Source: Paraglaciecola sp. (GTDB lineage Bacteria; Pseudomonadota; Gammaproteobacteria; Enterobacterales; Alteromonadaceae). From it: DNA of 64,000 nucleotides. The DNA lies in NCBI GenBank assembly GCA_009993955.1, contig JAACSL010000020.1, positions 36,270-100,269 on the forward strand, read 5' to 3'. A program made the translations under genes and the position numbers. The notes beneath the pieces are model-generated. The model had not been told where the DNA came from. It saw only the letters and a program-made list of their open reading frames with translations, and did not search any database. Below, in pieces: positions 28,944 through 38,129 of this stretch; the stretch's first letter is position 1, and each line of letters begins with the position of its first letter.

Positions 28944-29987
28944 TTGGATATTACCGAACTTTTAGCCTTTAGTGTGAAAAATAAAGCCTCAGATTTACAT
29001 CTTTCTGCAGGTTTACCACCCATCATCCGAGTAGACGGGGAAATGCGTAAGTTAAACGTGCCGGCCTTGGATCATAAACAAGTGCATGCGCTGATTTTCG
29101 AGATCATGAATGACAAGCAGCGCAAAGAATATGAAGAGAATCTGGAAACCGATTTTTCGTTTGAAGTGAAGGACTTGTCGCGTTTTCGGGTTAACGCCTT
29201 TGTGCAAAATCGCGGGGCAGCAGCGGTATTGCGTACCATCCCGAGCAAAATATTAAGCTTAGATGAACTTGGCGCCCCACAAATATTCAAACAAATCATT
29301 AACCAGCCCACTGGCATAGTACTGGTCACCGGGGCCACTGGTTCAGGTAAAAGTACCACCCTAGCGGCGATGATTGATCACATTAATAGCACCAAGCGTG
29401 AGCACATTCTGACCATTGAAGATCCCATCGAATTTGTTCATGAAAATAAATTATGTGTACTAAACCAACGTGAAGTGCATCGCGATACACACAGCTTTAA
29501 TAACGCCTTACGATCTGCTTTACGTGAAGATCCAGACATTATTTTGGTGGGTGAACTGCGTGATTTAGAAACCATTCGTTTGGCGATTTCCGCTGCAGAA
29601 ACCGGTCATTTAGTGTTTGGTACCTTGCACACCAACTCAGCGCCAAAAACCATTGACCGGATCATCGACGTATTTCCAGCCTCAGAAAAATCCATGATCC
29701 GTTCGATGTTGTCTGAATCACTGCGTGCGGTCATCTCACAAACCTTGCTGAAAAAAGTCGGCGGGGGGCGTGTCGCAGCCCATGAAATCATGTTGGGCAT
29801 TCCGGCTATTCGCAACCTCATTCGTGAAGACAAAGTGCCGCAGATGTATTCAGTCATTCAAACCGGTCAAGCTCATGGGATGCAAACCATGGATCAGTGT
29901 TTGCAACGATTGGTAGCACAAGGCCTCATTTCGCCGCAAGACGCTGCGGCAAAATCGGTGGATAAAAAACCCACTTCCGGCTTTTAA
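28944..29987 (+). CDS. pilT: Type IV pilus retraction ATPase PilT
   Basis: 347 residues. The start is TTG at 28944 after a GGAG site, giving the usual MDITELLAFSVKNKASDLHLS. Walker A is GATGSGKST; the Asp box IEDPIEF, Walker B DPDIILVGELRD and the His box FGTLHTNSA follow; AIRNLIREDKVPQMYS is the PilT C-terminal AIRNLIRE motif. This cytoplasmic hexamer depolymerises the pilus for twitching. pilU follows by 13 bases. Confidence 0.97.
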   Translation: MDITELLAFSVKNKASDLHLSAGLPPIIRVDGEMRKLNVPALDHKQVHALIFEIMNDKQRKEYEENLETDFSFEVKDLSRFRVNAFVQNRGAAAVLRTIPSKILSLDELGAPQIFKQIINQPTGIVLVTGATGSGKSTTLAAMIDHINSTKREHILTIEDPIEFVHENKLCVLNQREVHRDTHSFNNALRSALREDPDIILVGELRDLETIRLAISAAETGHLVFGTLHTNSAPKTIDRIIDVFPASEKSMIRSMLSESLRAVISQTLLKKVGGGRVAAHEIMLGIPAIRNLIREDKVPQMYSVIQTGQAHGMQTMDQCLQRLVAQGLISPQDAAAKSVDKKPTSGF

Positions 29988-30000
29988 GTAGGACTACGCG

Positions 30001-31113
30001 ATGGAAATTACCCCTTATTTAGAGGCGATGCAAGACGCGGGTGCCTCCGACTTGTTCATCACCGTCGGCTTTCCTGTCAGTGCTAAGATCAACGGGCAAA
30101 TGACACCAATTGGCTCAAGTAAGTTGGATGAAGAAGATGCCCTAGCCTTGGTGCACGACGCCATGAATGACAAGCAAAAACAGGAATTTGCAGACAGCAA
30201 AGAATGTAACTTTGCCATTGCCCGAGATGGCATAGGGCGTTTTCGCTGCAGCGCGTTTTGGCAGCGGGATATGGCAGGTATGGTGGTGCGCCGGATTGTG
30301 ACACAAATCCCCAAAGTCGATGAACTCGGTTTGCCAGAAGTACTGAAAAGCGTGATCATGGCAAAACGTGGTTTATTGTTATTTGTGGGGGCAACAGGAA
30401 CCGGTAAATCTACCTCCTTAGCTGCCCTAATGGGGCATCGTAATCACAATTCAAAAGGTCACATACTGACCATCGAAGATCCTATCGAATTTGTGCATGA
30501 ACACGGCCAATGTGTGGTAACACAACGTGAAGTGGGTATCGATACCAAGTCTTTTGATGATGCCCTTAAAAGTTCTTTACGTCAGGCACCTGATGTTATT
30601 CTCATCGGTGAGATCCGTTCCATGGAAACGATGGAATACGCCATGTCATTTGCCGATACCGGGCATCTTTGTGTTGCCACCTTGCACGCCAACAATGCCA
30701 ATCAGGCGATTGAAAGGATCATGCATTTAGCGCCACCTGACCAACACGAAAAATTACGTTTTGATTTAAGCCTCAATATGCGCGCCATTGTTGCACAGCA
30801 GTTAGTACCCACCCCTGATGGCAAGGGACGGGTGGCTGCCATTGAAATCTTATTGAATTCGCCGTTAGTGACAGATCTGATTCAACGCAATGAAATTGGT
30901 GGTCTTAAAGATGCCATGAAAAAAGGCAAGGAAATGGGCATGCAAAGCTTTGATATGGCTTTATATGATCTTTATCAAGCAGGTAAAATCACCCTCGACC
31001 ATGCCATCCATCATGCTGACTCGCCAAATGATTTACGCCTGATGATCAAACTAGCTTCGGATGCAGGCAATAGTCTTGGTTCGTTATCTAATGTATCCAT
31101 TGATATGGACTAA
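30001..31113 (+). CDS. pilU: PilT-like accessory ATPase PilU
   Basis: 370 residues, with the same plan as PilT: Walker A GATGTGKST, IEDPIEFVHEH, Walker B APDVILIGEIR, His box ATLHANNANQAI. It lacks the AIRNLIRE motif and has a PilU-type tail. PilU assists PilT in retraction but is not sufficient alone in the species studied. It lies directly downstream of pilT and 14 bases ahead of a small zinc-ribbon gene. Confidence 0.95.
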   Translation: MEITPYLEAMQDAGASDLFITVGFPVSAKINGQMTPIGSSKLDEEDALALVHDAMNDKQKQEFADSKECNFAIARDGIGRFRCSAFWQRDMAGMVVRRIVTQIPKVDELGLPEVLKSVIMAKRGLLLFVGATGTGKSTSLAALMGHRNHNSKGHILTIEDPIEFVHEHGQCVVTQREVGIDTKSFDDALKSSLRQAPDVILIGEIRSMETMEYAMSFADTGHLCVATLHANNANQAIERIMHLAPPDQHEKLRFDLSLNMRAIVAQQLVPTPDGKGRVAAIEILLNSPLVTDLIQRNEIGGLKDAMKKGKEMGMQSFDMALYDLYQAGKITLDHAIHHADSPNDLRLMIKLASDAGNSLGSLSNVSIDMD

Positions 31114-31127
31114 GGCACTTACGTCAA

Positions 31128-31463
31128 ATGAGTCAATGTAAGGTATTCTGTCACCATGACCGTTTTCGCGTTTGGCAGGTGAAACAACTTCTCGAACAAA
31201 ATGGCATGGCTTGTTTTATCAAAAATGAGTTTGCCATCGGTGCTATGGGGGAGTTGTCACCCTTTGATGTGCTACCCGAGGTATGGCTACACGATGCCCA
31301 ATGGTTAGCAAAAGCGGACAGGGTGATCGCTGAATTCAACCGTTCACCAAGTGACGACACACCCTGGTTTTGCCCCAGTTGTCAGGAGCAAAACGCGGCT
31401 AATTTTGAATTATGTTGGCAGTGTGGCAGTGAACCTCAATCGTATGCTGTGAAACAACAGTAA
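31128..31463 (+). CDS. DUF2007-like protein with C-terminal zinc ribbon
   Basis: 111 residues. The first 70 resemble DUF2007 (putative signal-transducing) domains: RFRVWQVKQLLEQNGMACFIKN, then PEVWLHDAQWLAKADRVIAEF. The tail has two CxxC pairs (WFCPSCQEQN and CWQCGSEP), forming a rubredoxin-like zinc ribbon. Function unknown. It sits between pilU and xerD, and its stop codon directly abuts the xerD GTG start, so it is translationally coupled to xerD. Confidence 0.75.
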   Translation: MSQCKVFCHHDRFRVWQVKQLLEQNGMACFIKNEFAIGAMGELSPFDVLPEVWLHDAQWLAKADRVIAEFNRSPSDDTPWFCPSCQEQNAANFELCWQCGSEPQSYAVKQQ

Positions 31464-32369
31464 GTGCAACTCAAGCAAAACAACGCGCAAATCATTGATG
31501 AATTTATTGAGTCAATGTGGCTCGAACGTGGGCTAAGTGACAATACCTTAGGCGCCTATCGCTCTGATCTCAGTCACTTTGCCCTTGCTTTACAGGGTGA
31601 AGTAAGTGCACCTGATTTAGCGAGTTTTCAACAAGATGACTTACAACACTATTTGGCAAGTCGTTATGACAAAGGTTTGTCGGAGCGCAGTACCTCGCGT
31701 TTCTTAAGCAGTCTTCGTCGTTTTTGTCAGTATTTACTGCAGCACCACCTGCGCCAAGACGATCCAGTGAGTCTGATCCAGAATCCCAAGCTTAAACAGC
31801 GTTTACCGCAAACCCTCAGCGAAGCAGAAGTGGATACGCTACTCAGCGCACCACAGGGGGAGGAACCGGTATCGATGCGTGATAAAGCGATGTTGGAAGT
31901 GTTGTATGCCACTGGTTTGCGGGTTAGTGAGTTAGTCAACTTGCGCCTTGACCAGTTGAGTTTGCAGCAGGGTGTAGTGCGGGTGACAGGCAAAGGCAAC
32001 AAGGAACGCCTTGTACCGTTAGGCGAAGAGGCGGTAGACGCCGTAAGTCATTTTATTAAACAGGGGCGAGGCCTGCTACTAAAAGGTCAAAGTGACGTGG
32101 TGTTTCCCAGCTTACGCGGAACCGTGATGACGCGGCAAACCTTTTGGCATCGCATCAAATACTACGCCCAAGTTGCGGGTATAAACGCCGAGCTGTCACC
32201 GCATACTTTGCGGCATGCCTTTGCGACTCACTTACTGAATCACGGTGCCGACCTCAGAGTGGTGCAAATGTTATTGGGTCACAGTGATCTTTCTACCACA
32301 CAAATCTATACCCATGTGGCCACAGAACGTTTGCAAAAATTGGTGGCAGAACATCATCCGCGGGGTTAG
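31464..32369 (+). CDS. xerD: Site-specific tyrosine recombinase XerD
   Basis: 301 residues with a GTG start. The N-terminal SAM-like domain (IDEFIESMWLERGLSDNTLG) precedes the catalytic core. Arg I lies in YATGLRVSEL, HxxR in SPHTLRHAFATHLL, the second His in LGHSDLSTTQIY, and the Tyr nucleophile is that of IYTHV. XerD acts with XerC at dif to resolve chromosome dimers. The following dsbC and recJ keep the conserved xerD-dsbC-recJ order, which supports XerD over XerC. Confidence 0.95.
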   Translation: MQLKQNNAQIIDEFIESMWLERGLSDNTLGAYRSDLSHFALALQGEVSAPDLASFQQDDLQHYLASRYDKGLSERSTSRFLSSLRRFCQYLLQHHLRQDDPVSLIQNPKLKQRLPQTLSEAEVDTLLSAPQGEEPVSMRDKAMLEVLYATGLRVSELVNLRLDQLSLQQGVVRVTGKGNKERLVPLGEEAVDAVSHFIKQGRGLLLKGQSDVVFPSLRGTVMTRQTFWHRIKYYAQVAGINAELSPHTLRHAFATHLLNHGADLRVVQMLLGHSDLSTTQIYTHVATERLQKLVAEHHPRG

Positions 32370-32560
32370 GGCTTTTTACTGCATATTGCCTCACTCAGTT
32401 ATTCCTATTCATAACTGCTTACCCGCAGAAAACGCGGAAATACACGCCAGTGCATTGGTTTAAGTGGCTACATCCAGTAGACTAGCGCCCAGAAATTTGA
32501 AATTTGAAATTTTTATTTTGTTTTGTGGTCTTATCCACATTACTCACACTTGGATATTCA

Positions 32561-33286
32561 ATGAAAACGTGGATCAAATATCAGTTGTTTGGTGGGGCTT
32601 TATTAGTCAGTGGCCTTGTATTGGCATCTGTACAAAGTGACAGCTACGAATCAGTAAAAACAAAAGTAGAAACCACCTTAGGCATGCAAGTTAGCGCCAT
32701 TGCTGATTCGCCTGTGCCTGGTTTATTGCAATTAGAAACCGACAAGGGCTTATTTTACAGCAGTGCAGATGGCAAATACCTGTTGCAAGCGCGGGTCTAC
32801 AACCTCGATGCAGGCATGCGCAATGAAACTGAAGAAGCCTTAACGGCCATCCGTCGCGAAGGTGTGAAAGCATTTAAAAATTCAAGCATCGAATTTAAAG
32901 CCGAAAAAGAAAAATACGTGGTCAATGTATTCACAGACATTACCTGTGGTTACTGCCGTAAATTGCACAATGAAATGGACCAATACAATGACCTAGGGAT
33001 TACCGTGCGTTATCTGGCCTATCCACGTGAAGGTTTGCAGGGAGCAACTTACAAAAATATGGTGTCGGTATGGTGTGCTGACGACAAACAACAAGCCATG
33101 ACCATGGCCAAAAACGGGCAAGCGGCAGAAACAAAAAAATGTACCAATGACGTCGCCGATCAATATGCCTTCGGTCAGAAAATTGGGGTTAATGGTACCC
33201 CTAACATCATCATGCCAGATGGCTCGGTGATCCCTGGTTATCAACCAGCAAAATTGCTTGTACAAGCACTTAAAGAAGCAGAATAG
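32561..33286 (+). CDS. dsbC: Thiol:disulfide interchange protein DsbC
   Basis: About 241 residues; a periplasmic disulfide isomerase. A signal anchor (YQLFGGALLVSGLVLASV) precedes the dimerisation domain (VKTKVETTLGMQVSAIADSP, then GLLQLETDKGLFY). The thioredoxin fold has the active site CGYC, and TPNIIMPDG holds the cis-Pro. A second cysteine pair (WCADD and KKCTND) is the structural disulfide of DsbC. The open frame reaches back to a TTG at 32504, but the ATG at 32561 gives a normal signal peptide. Confidence 0.92.
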   Translation: MKTWIKYQLFGGALLVSGLVLASVQSDSYESVKTKVETTLGMQVSAIADSPVPGLLQLETDKGLFYSSADGKYLLQARVYNLDAGMRNETEEALTAIRREGVKAFKNSSIEFKAEKEKYVVNVFTDITCGYCRKLHNEMDQYNDLGITVRYLAYPREGLQGATYKNMVSVWCADDKQQAMTMAKNGQAAETKKCTNDVADQYAFGQKIGVNGTPNIIMPDGSVIPGYQPAKLLVQALKEAE

Positions 33287-33327
33287 GCCTATTATTCACG
33301 TGGTAATTAGTCTGTCTTTATCCTGTT

Positions 33328-35055
33328 ATGCCTGATACCTCGATACGCCGTCGCATCAATCTCGATGCGACTCACCTTCCCCAAGAAATACATCCACGCC
33401 TTCGTCAGATTTATGCTGACCGAGACATAAAAGATGCCACTCAGTTATCGCGCAGTGCGCAGTCACTGTTGCACTATCAACAACTTGTGGGCATTGAAAA
33501 AGCCGTGGCATTGTTGGCTAAGGCCATTCAAACCCAGCGAAACATCATCATAGTGGGGGACTTTGACGCAGACGGCGCCACCAGTACCGCGTTATGTATG
33601 TTGGCACTGAAGTTGTTTGGCAGTCACCAGCACAGTTACTTGGTACCAAATCGTTTCGATTTTGGTTATGGTTTAAGTCCTGAAATTGTCGAAGTGGCGG
33701 CGGCTCAAGGGGCTGAGTTATTGGTCACGGTTGACAGTGGCATTGCGTGTTTTGCCGGTGTGGCCAAGGCAAAGTCGTTAGGGCTCGATGTGATCATTAC
33801 CGACCATCACTTAGCTGCCGAGCGCTTACCTGACGCAGATGCCATCGTGAACCCGAATCAACCAGGCTGTCAGTTTTTATCCAAAAATCTGGCGGGGGTA
33901 GGGGTTGCTTTTTATTTAATGTTAGCCCTGCGCGCCAAGCTCAGTAGCGATAATTGGTTTGTGCAACAACAAATAACACTGCCTAATTTGGCAGACCTAT
34001 TGGATGTCGTGGCCCTCGGCACCGTGGCTGATGTGGTGCCACTGGACGCCAATAATCGTATTCTTGTGCATCAAGGGCTGCAGCGGATTCGTAGTGATAA
34101 ATGTCGCCCAGGCATTGCCGCTATCATGGATGTGGCAGGACGTGATCGCACACGTTTGGTGGCAGCCGATCTGGGTTTTGTGGTGGGGCCACGCTTAAAT
34201 GCGGCGGGGCGTTTAGATGATATGTCGTTGGGCATAGAGTGTTTATTAACGGATGATCCTGCGCGAGCACGGCAGATTGCCGTGCAATTAGATAGCCTCA
34301 ATAGTGAGCGTCGAGAAATTGAAAGTTCGATGCAACATGAGGCGGTGAAAGCCCTTGAGTCTCTGTCGTTTAGCGAACAAGCCTTGCCCTTTGGTTTGGT
34401 ATTGTATCAAGCCGACTACCATCAAGGTGTCATTGGGATCTTATCTGGGCGAATTAAGGACAAATATCAACGCCCTACTATTGCGTTTGCTCATCAAGAT
34501 GACTTGACCTTGAAAGGCTCAGCGCGATCTATTGCCGGTATACATATTCGTGATGCCCTCGATACTATCAGCACACGTTATCCTAATTTAATCATCAAGT
34601 TCGGCGGCCATGCCATGGCAGCCGGCTTAAGTATCGAAGCCGCCCAATTATCCCAATTTGAGGTGGCGTTTGCGACTATTTGTGAAGAGTTATTAGCTAA
34701 TAAACCATTGGGAGCTGAAACTCTGAGTGACGGCCCGTTGCAGTTGAGTGAATACAGTATTCAATTTGCTCAGCTAGTCAAAGAGGGGGGGCCATGGGGG
34801 CAAGGGTTCAGCGAACCGGTGTTTGACGATGAGTTTGAGTTGCTCGAGCAAAAGCTTTTAGGTGGCAAACATCTGAAGATGTTAGTGCGATTTGAGTCTC
34901 GGCTGTTACTCGATGCCATTGCGTTTAACATCGATGCGAACATTTGGCCAAACTTGGCCTGTCAGCGGGTTCGATTGGCATTTAAATTAGACATCAATCA
35001 TTTTCGCGGCCGCAGTAATTTGCAGCTACTGGTGGACACAATTGTAGCCTTGTGA
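33328..35055 (+). CDS. recJ: Single-strand DNA 5'-3' exonuclease RecJ
   Basis: 575 residues. The DHH phosphoesterase motifs are visible: VGDFDADGATST, VTVDSGI, ITDHHLAAE and LGTVADVVPLD; the DHHA1 part has FGGHAMAAGLSIE, and an OB-like domain closes the protein. RecJ degrades single strands in recombination and mismatch repair. It follows dsbC by 41 bases in the usual order. Confidence 0.96.
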   Translation: MPDTSIRRRINLDATHLPQEIHPRLRQIYADRDIKDATQLSRSAQSLLHYQQLVGIEKAVALLAKAIQTQRNIIIVGDFDADGATSTALCMLALKLFGSHQHSYLVPNRFDFGYGLSPEIVEVAAAQGAELLVTVDSGIACFAGVAKAKSLGLDVIITDHHLAAERLPDADAIVNPNQPGCQFLSKNLAGVGVAFYLMLALRAKLSSDNWFVQQQITLPNLADLLDVVALGTVADVVPLDANNRILVHQGLQRIRSDKCRPGIAAIMDVAGRDRTRLVAADLGFVVGPRLNAAGRLDDMSLGIECLLTDDPARARQIAVQLDSLNSERREIESSMQHEAVKALESLSFSEQALPFGLVLYQADYHQGVIGILSGRIKDKYQRPTIAFAHQDDLTLKGSARSIAGIHIRDALDTISTRYPNLIIKFGGHAMAAGLSIEAAQLSQFEVAFATICEELLANKPLGAETLSDGPLQLSEYSIQFAQLVKEGGPWGQGFSEPVFDDEFELLEQKLLGGKHLKMLVRFESRLLLDAIAFNIDANIWPNLACQRVRLAFKLDINHFRGRSNLQLLVDTIVAL

Positions 35056-35117
35056 CCGTTTTTTCAAAAGTGCTGAGTTTGCTCGATATGACCTGACTAA
35101 GTTGACTGGAGGGTGTG

Positions 35118-35603
35118 ATGACATACAAAGTGGAAGCGATTGGCTTTGTTAAAGCCAAACGGGTGGTCAAAGAAGATGATTTTTGGGGCAATGAGCAAAG
35201 TTTTATCAAGCTCAGTGGACGTTTTACCGAGAGTGCTTTGCAAGGTATCGAACAATTTTCGCACATTGAAGTGTTATTTTTGTTCCATCAAGTGGTGGAG
35301 TCGGCCATTGTTGAGGGTGCTAGACACCCCAGAAACAACAAAACATGGCCGCAAGTGGGTATTTTTGCACAACGAGTCAAAAATCGTCCAAACAGAATAG
35401 GCAGTACTATTTGTCGATTGCTCAGTGTCTCGGGAACTCAGTTGACGGTGTCTGAACTGGATGCCATAGACGGCACACCGATATTGGATATTAAGCCAGT
35501 TATGTCGGCGTTTTTACCGCGAGAGACGGTATGCCAACCGCAATGGGCGGATGAGATCATGCAAAATTATTGGCTAACTAAAAAGTTAGAAGAGGGCTCT
35601 TGA
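35118..35603 (+). CDS. TsaA/TrmO family tRNA methyltransferase
   Basis: 161 residues of the TsaA-like beta-barrel family (TrmO), which N6-methylates the t6A37 base of threonine tRNA. Signatures are IKLSGRFTESALQGIEQFSHIEVLFLF, ARHPRNNKTWPQVGIFAQRVKNRPNRIG and LDAIDGTPILDIKPVM. The RxxxRPN-type motif binds S-adenosylmethionine. GGAGGG precedes the ATG at 35118. It is somewhat shorter than E. coli TrmO, lacking the extra C-terminal domain, so enzymatic equivalence is probable but not certain. Confidence 0.8.
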   Translation: MTYKVEAIGFVKAKRVVKEDDFWGNEQSFIKLSGRFTESALQGIEQFSHIEVLFLFHQVVESAIVEGARHPRNNKTWPQVGIFAQRVKNRPNRIGSTICRLLSVSGTQLTVSELDAIDGTPILDIKPVMSAFLPRETVCQPQWADEIMQNYWLTKKLEEGS

Positions 35604-35702
35604 GGGTTGAATAAACTTGCCATGCACTAATCTGCTGACAAAGCTGCATATTTTGCGCATTTGGGTATATCATTGTTGCTTTACACTCTACGCAACGTGG
35701 CA

Positions 35703-35984
35703 ATGGCAAAAAAAACTGAGGTTGAAAAATTACTAAGCAAGCATGATAAGCTGACGCATTCAGAAGCGTTGTCGGTTGTCTCGCATGTACAACGTAAAGA
35801 AGATGATTGGTATATCAATACCATCATGGTTGTTGGCCAAGATGTGCCGTTTAAATTTAGGCGTCGCAAAGTCTACAAAAACCTAACTGGCTCTCGCGTG
35901 AACCTAACCTACTACCCCATTAACGAAGAAGTGGCCGGCATGGAATTTGAGGTCATGAAAGTTGTCCGCATTAAAATAAGTTAG
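35703..35984 (+). CDS. Conserved hypothetical protein, 93 residues
   Basis: A small charged protein beginning MAKKTEVEKLLSKHDKLTHS. A helical N-terminus is followed by beta-rich text (WYINTIMVVGQDVPFKFRRR, then VNLTYYPINEEVAGMEFEVM). No signal peptide or cysteine. The frame is open to 35661, but the ATG at 35703 looks more natural. It lies 24 bases ahead of recO on the same strand. I do not recognise a function. Confidence 0.6.
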   Translation: MAKKTEVEKLLSKHDKLTHSEALSVVSHVQRKEDDWYINTIMVVGQDVPFKFRRRKVYKNLTGSRVNLTYYPINEEVAGMEFEVMKVVRIKIS

Positions 35985-36008
35985 TTACCAAATTACAGGA
36001 CCTGAGCC

Positions 36009-36743
36009 TTGTCTCATCTTCAAGTCAATGGGTTATTGTTGCACCGTCGTGCCTATCGAGAAAGCAGCTATTTGCTCGATATTTTTTCCCTCGAGCTGGG
36101 TAAATTCAGTGCGGTGGTGAAAGGCGTGAGAAACAGTAAAAGTGATAAAAAAAGCCTATTGCAGGCATTTCAACCGTTGTTATTGGGCATATCAGGTCGA
36201 CATGAATTGAAAACCTTAGGGCAAGTCGAAGCCAGTTCAGCCAGTTTCAATTTACAAGGTTTGCAGCTGTTCTCTGGCATGTACTTAAACGAGCTTTTGA
36301 ATCGCGTATTGGTGGCAGAGCTGCCCCATCCTGAGTTGTTTACCGCCTATCAATCTACGCTGCAGCAGTTAGCGAGCAATCAGCCGGTGGAGCCTTTATT
36401 ACGCGATTTTGAATTATTGTTGTTAGCAGATTTGGGCTACGGCATCGAATTTCACGTAGACGGTAATGGGCAGGATATCTTGGCAAACCAGTATTATCAC
36501 TTTGTGCCAGAGCAAGGATGGTGGCCAACCATGCCAACACAACATCAAGATAATATGTTTAGTGGCGAGGTCCTTTTACAAATTGAAGCCGCGCAATGGA
36601 GCCCACAGAGCTTGCGCTGTGCTAAGATTTTAAGTCGCCAAGCTTTTAGTCAACTATTAGGGAATAAGCCCTTGAAAAGCAGAGAATTATTTAGGCAAAG
36701 TTGGCTGACACAACCAGCCGTTAATGGGGAACAAGGTGAATGA
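36009..36743 (+). CDS. recO: DNA repair protein RecO
   Basis: 244 residues, start TTG at 36009 after an AGGA site. The N-terminal OB fold shows [20 protein letters not shown] and the following [15 protein letters not shown]. The helical part includes [15 protein letters not shown] and [15 protein letters not shown]. RecO works with RecR to load RecA on SSB-coated DNA. Its stop overlaps the pdxJ ATG by four bases (ATGA), so the two are coupled, as in many gammaproteobacteria. Confidence 0.94.
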   Translation: MSHLQVNGLLLHRRAYRESSYLLDIFSLELGKFSAVVKGVRNSKSDKKSLLQAFQPLLLGISGRHELKTLGQVEASSASFNLQGLQLFSGMYLNELLNRVLVAELPHPELFTAYQSTLQQLASNQPVEPLLRDFELLLLADLGYGIEFHVDGNGQDILANQYYHFVPEQGWWPTMPTQHQDNMFSGEVLLQIEAAQWSPQSLRCAKILSRQAFSQLLGNKPLKSRELFRQSWLTQPAVNGEQGE

Positions 36744-37471
36744 ACGATATTAAACTAGGGGTCAACATTGATCATATTGCCACCTTGCGCAATGCCCGAG
36801 GAACTAGTTTTCCCGATCCGGTACATGCAGCAGAAATCGCTGAACGTGCTGGCGCAGATGGGATTACCGTGCACTTACGTGAAGACCGTCGCCATATCCG
36901 CGATAGAGATGTGCGTCTGCTCAGAGAAACAGTACAAACTCGTTTAAATTTAGAAATGGCGGTGACCGAAGAAATGTTAATCATCGCCGAACAGACTAAA
37001 CCGACCTACTGCTGTTTAGTGCCAGAAAAACGGCAAGAACTGACAACCGAGGGTGGTTTAAACGTAGTAGCTAATCTTGCCACAATGAAAACTGCCTGCG
37101 CTCGTCTCGCCGCGTCAGGGATCCTAGTTTCACTGTTTATCGATGCAGACAAACAGCAAATTGATGCCGCTGTTGAGTGCCAAGCGCCATACATTGAAAT
37201 TCATACCGGCCAATTTGCCGAGGCAAAAAGCAGCGAGCAACAAGCCATTGAACTAGAAAAGCTGCGTATAGGTGTTGAATATGCCCACAGTCGAGGTCTG
37301 ATCGTTAACGCCGGTCATGGATTAAATTATCACAACGTCAAACCCATTGCGGCTATGCCACATATTTACGAACTAAATATCGGGCATGCCATTATAGCGC
37401 GAGCAGTCTTTGATGGACTGGCCAAGGCTGTAGCTGACATGAAACGTTTGATGTTAGAAGCCAGAGCATAA
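36740..37471 (+). CDS. pdxJ: Pyridoxine 5'-phosphate synthase
   Basis: 243 residues; condenses 1-deoxyxylulose 5-phosphate with 3-amino-2-oxopropyl phosphate to form pyridoxine phosphate. Signatures are [55 protein letters not shown] and [17 protein letters not shown]. It is coupled to recO upstream and followed five bases later by acpS. Confidence 0.97.
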   Translation: MNDIKLGVNIDHIATLRNARGTSFPDPVHAAEIAERAGADGITVHLREDRRHIRDRDVRLLRETVQTRLNLEMAVTEEMLIIAEQTKPTYCCLVPEKRQELTTEGGLNVVANLATMKTACARLAASGILVSLFIDADKQQIDAAVECQAPYIEIHTGQFAEAKSSEQQAIELEKLRIGVEYAHSRGLIVNAGHGLNYHNVKPIAAMPHIYELNIGHAIIARAVFDGLAKAVADMKRLMLEARA

Positions 37472-37476
37472 ATGCC

Positions 37477-37857
37477 GTGGCGATTATTGGTTTAGGCACC
37501 GATATTGTGGAAATTGCGCGGATCACTGCGCAACTGCAACATTCCCATCGATTAGCTCAGCGCGTTTTGCGCCCCAATGAATTGCTTTTTTTTCAGCAAC
37601 ATAATTACGCTGATCGTTTTCTGGCTAAACGCTTTGCCGCCAAGGAAGCCGCGGTAAAAGCGCTGGGTATTGGTATCGGTAATGGGGTGAGTTTTCAGGA
37701 TGTGGAGGTTGAGAATTTAGCCGGAGGGCAACCCACCTTGCATTTTTTTGGTCGCTTTGCCCAGTTGTGTGCTGAACGTGGCGTGACACATAGTTTTATC
37801 AGTATATCGGATGAGCAGCATTACGCAGTGGCGACGGTGGTGTTAGAAGCCAACTAA
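37477..37857 (+). CDS. acpS: Holo-[acyl-carrier-protein] synthase
   Basis: 126 residues, start GTG at 37477. It transfers phosphopantetheine from CoA to acyl carrier protein. The motifs GLGTDIVEIARI (metal-binding Asp) and FLAKRFAAKEAAVKALG (catalytic Glu-Lys) are intact, and the C-terminal HSFISISDEQHYAVATVVLE is typical. It is the last gene of the recO-pdxJ-acpS unit. Confidence 0.96.
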   Translation: MAIIGLGTDIVEIARITAQLQHSHRLAQRVLRPNELLFFQQHNYADRFLAKRFAAKEAAVKALGIGIGNGVSFQDVEVENLAGGQPTLHFFGRFAQLCAERGVTHSFISISDEQHYAVATVVLEAN

Positions 37858-38081
37858 CATGCGACAGGTGAACACGTTTGCCCTATTTTAGTGCTGTTTA
37901 TCCACCCTTAGCGCAACACTGCGCGACAACAGCGCAAATAAGCATAAAACTGGCGGCGAAAGCAGCAAATTGGCGACAAACTATTCTAAAAAAAGTGGCG
38001 CGTATTCTGAATGTTGAATAGGTGATGTGTTCATCGTACTAGGGTGAACGGGCCCGAGTCAGAGAATCGCAGCTAGGCTTA

Positions 38082-38102
38082 AGGGAGTGTGCAGACACTC
38101 CT
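38082..38102 (+). promoter_or_regulatory. Hairpin in the relA leader
   Basis: GGAGTGT and ACACTCC pair around a 4-base GCAG loop, 27 bases before the relA start. No T run follows, so it is more likely a leader structure than a terminator. The wider 270-base gap after acpS contains no gene. Confidence 0.4.
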
Positions 38103-38129
38103 CAATATATTCTAATAGGACAGTGTTGT

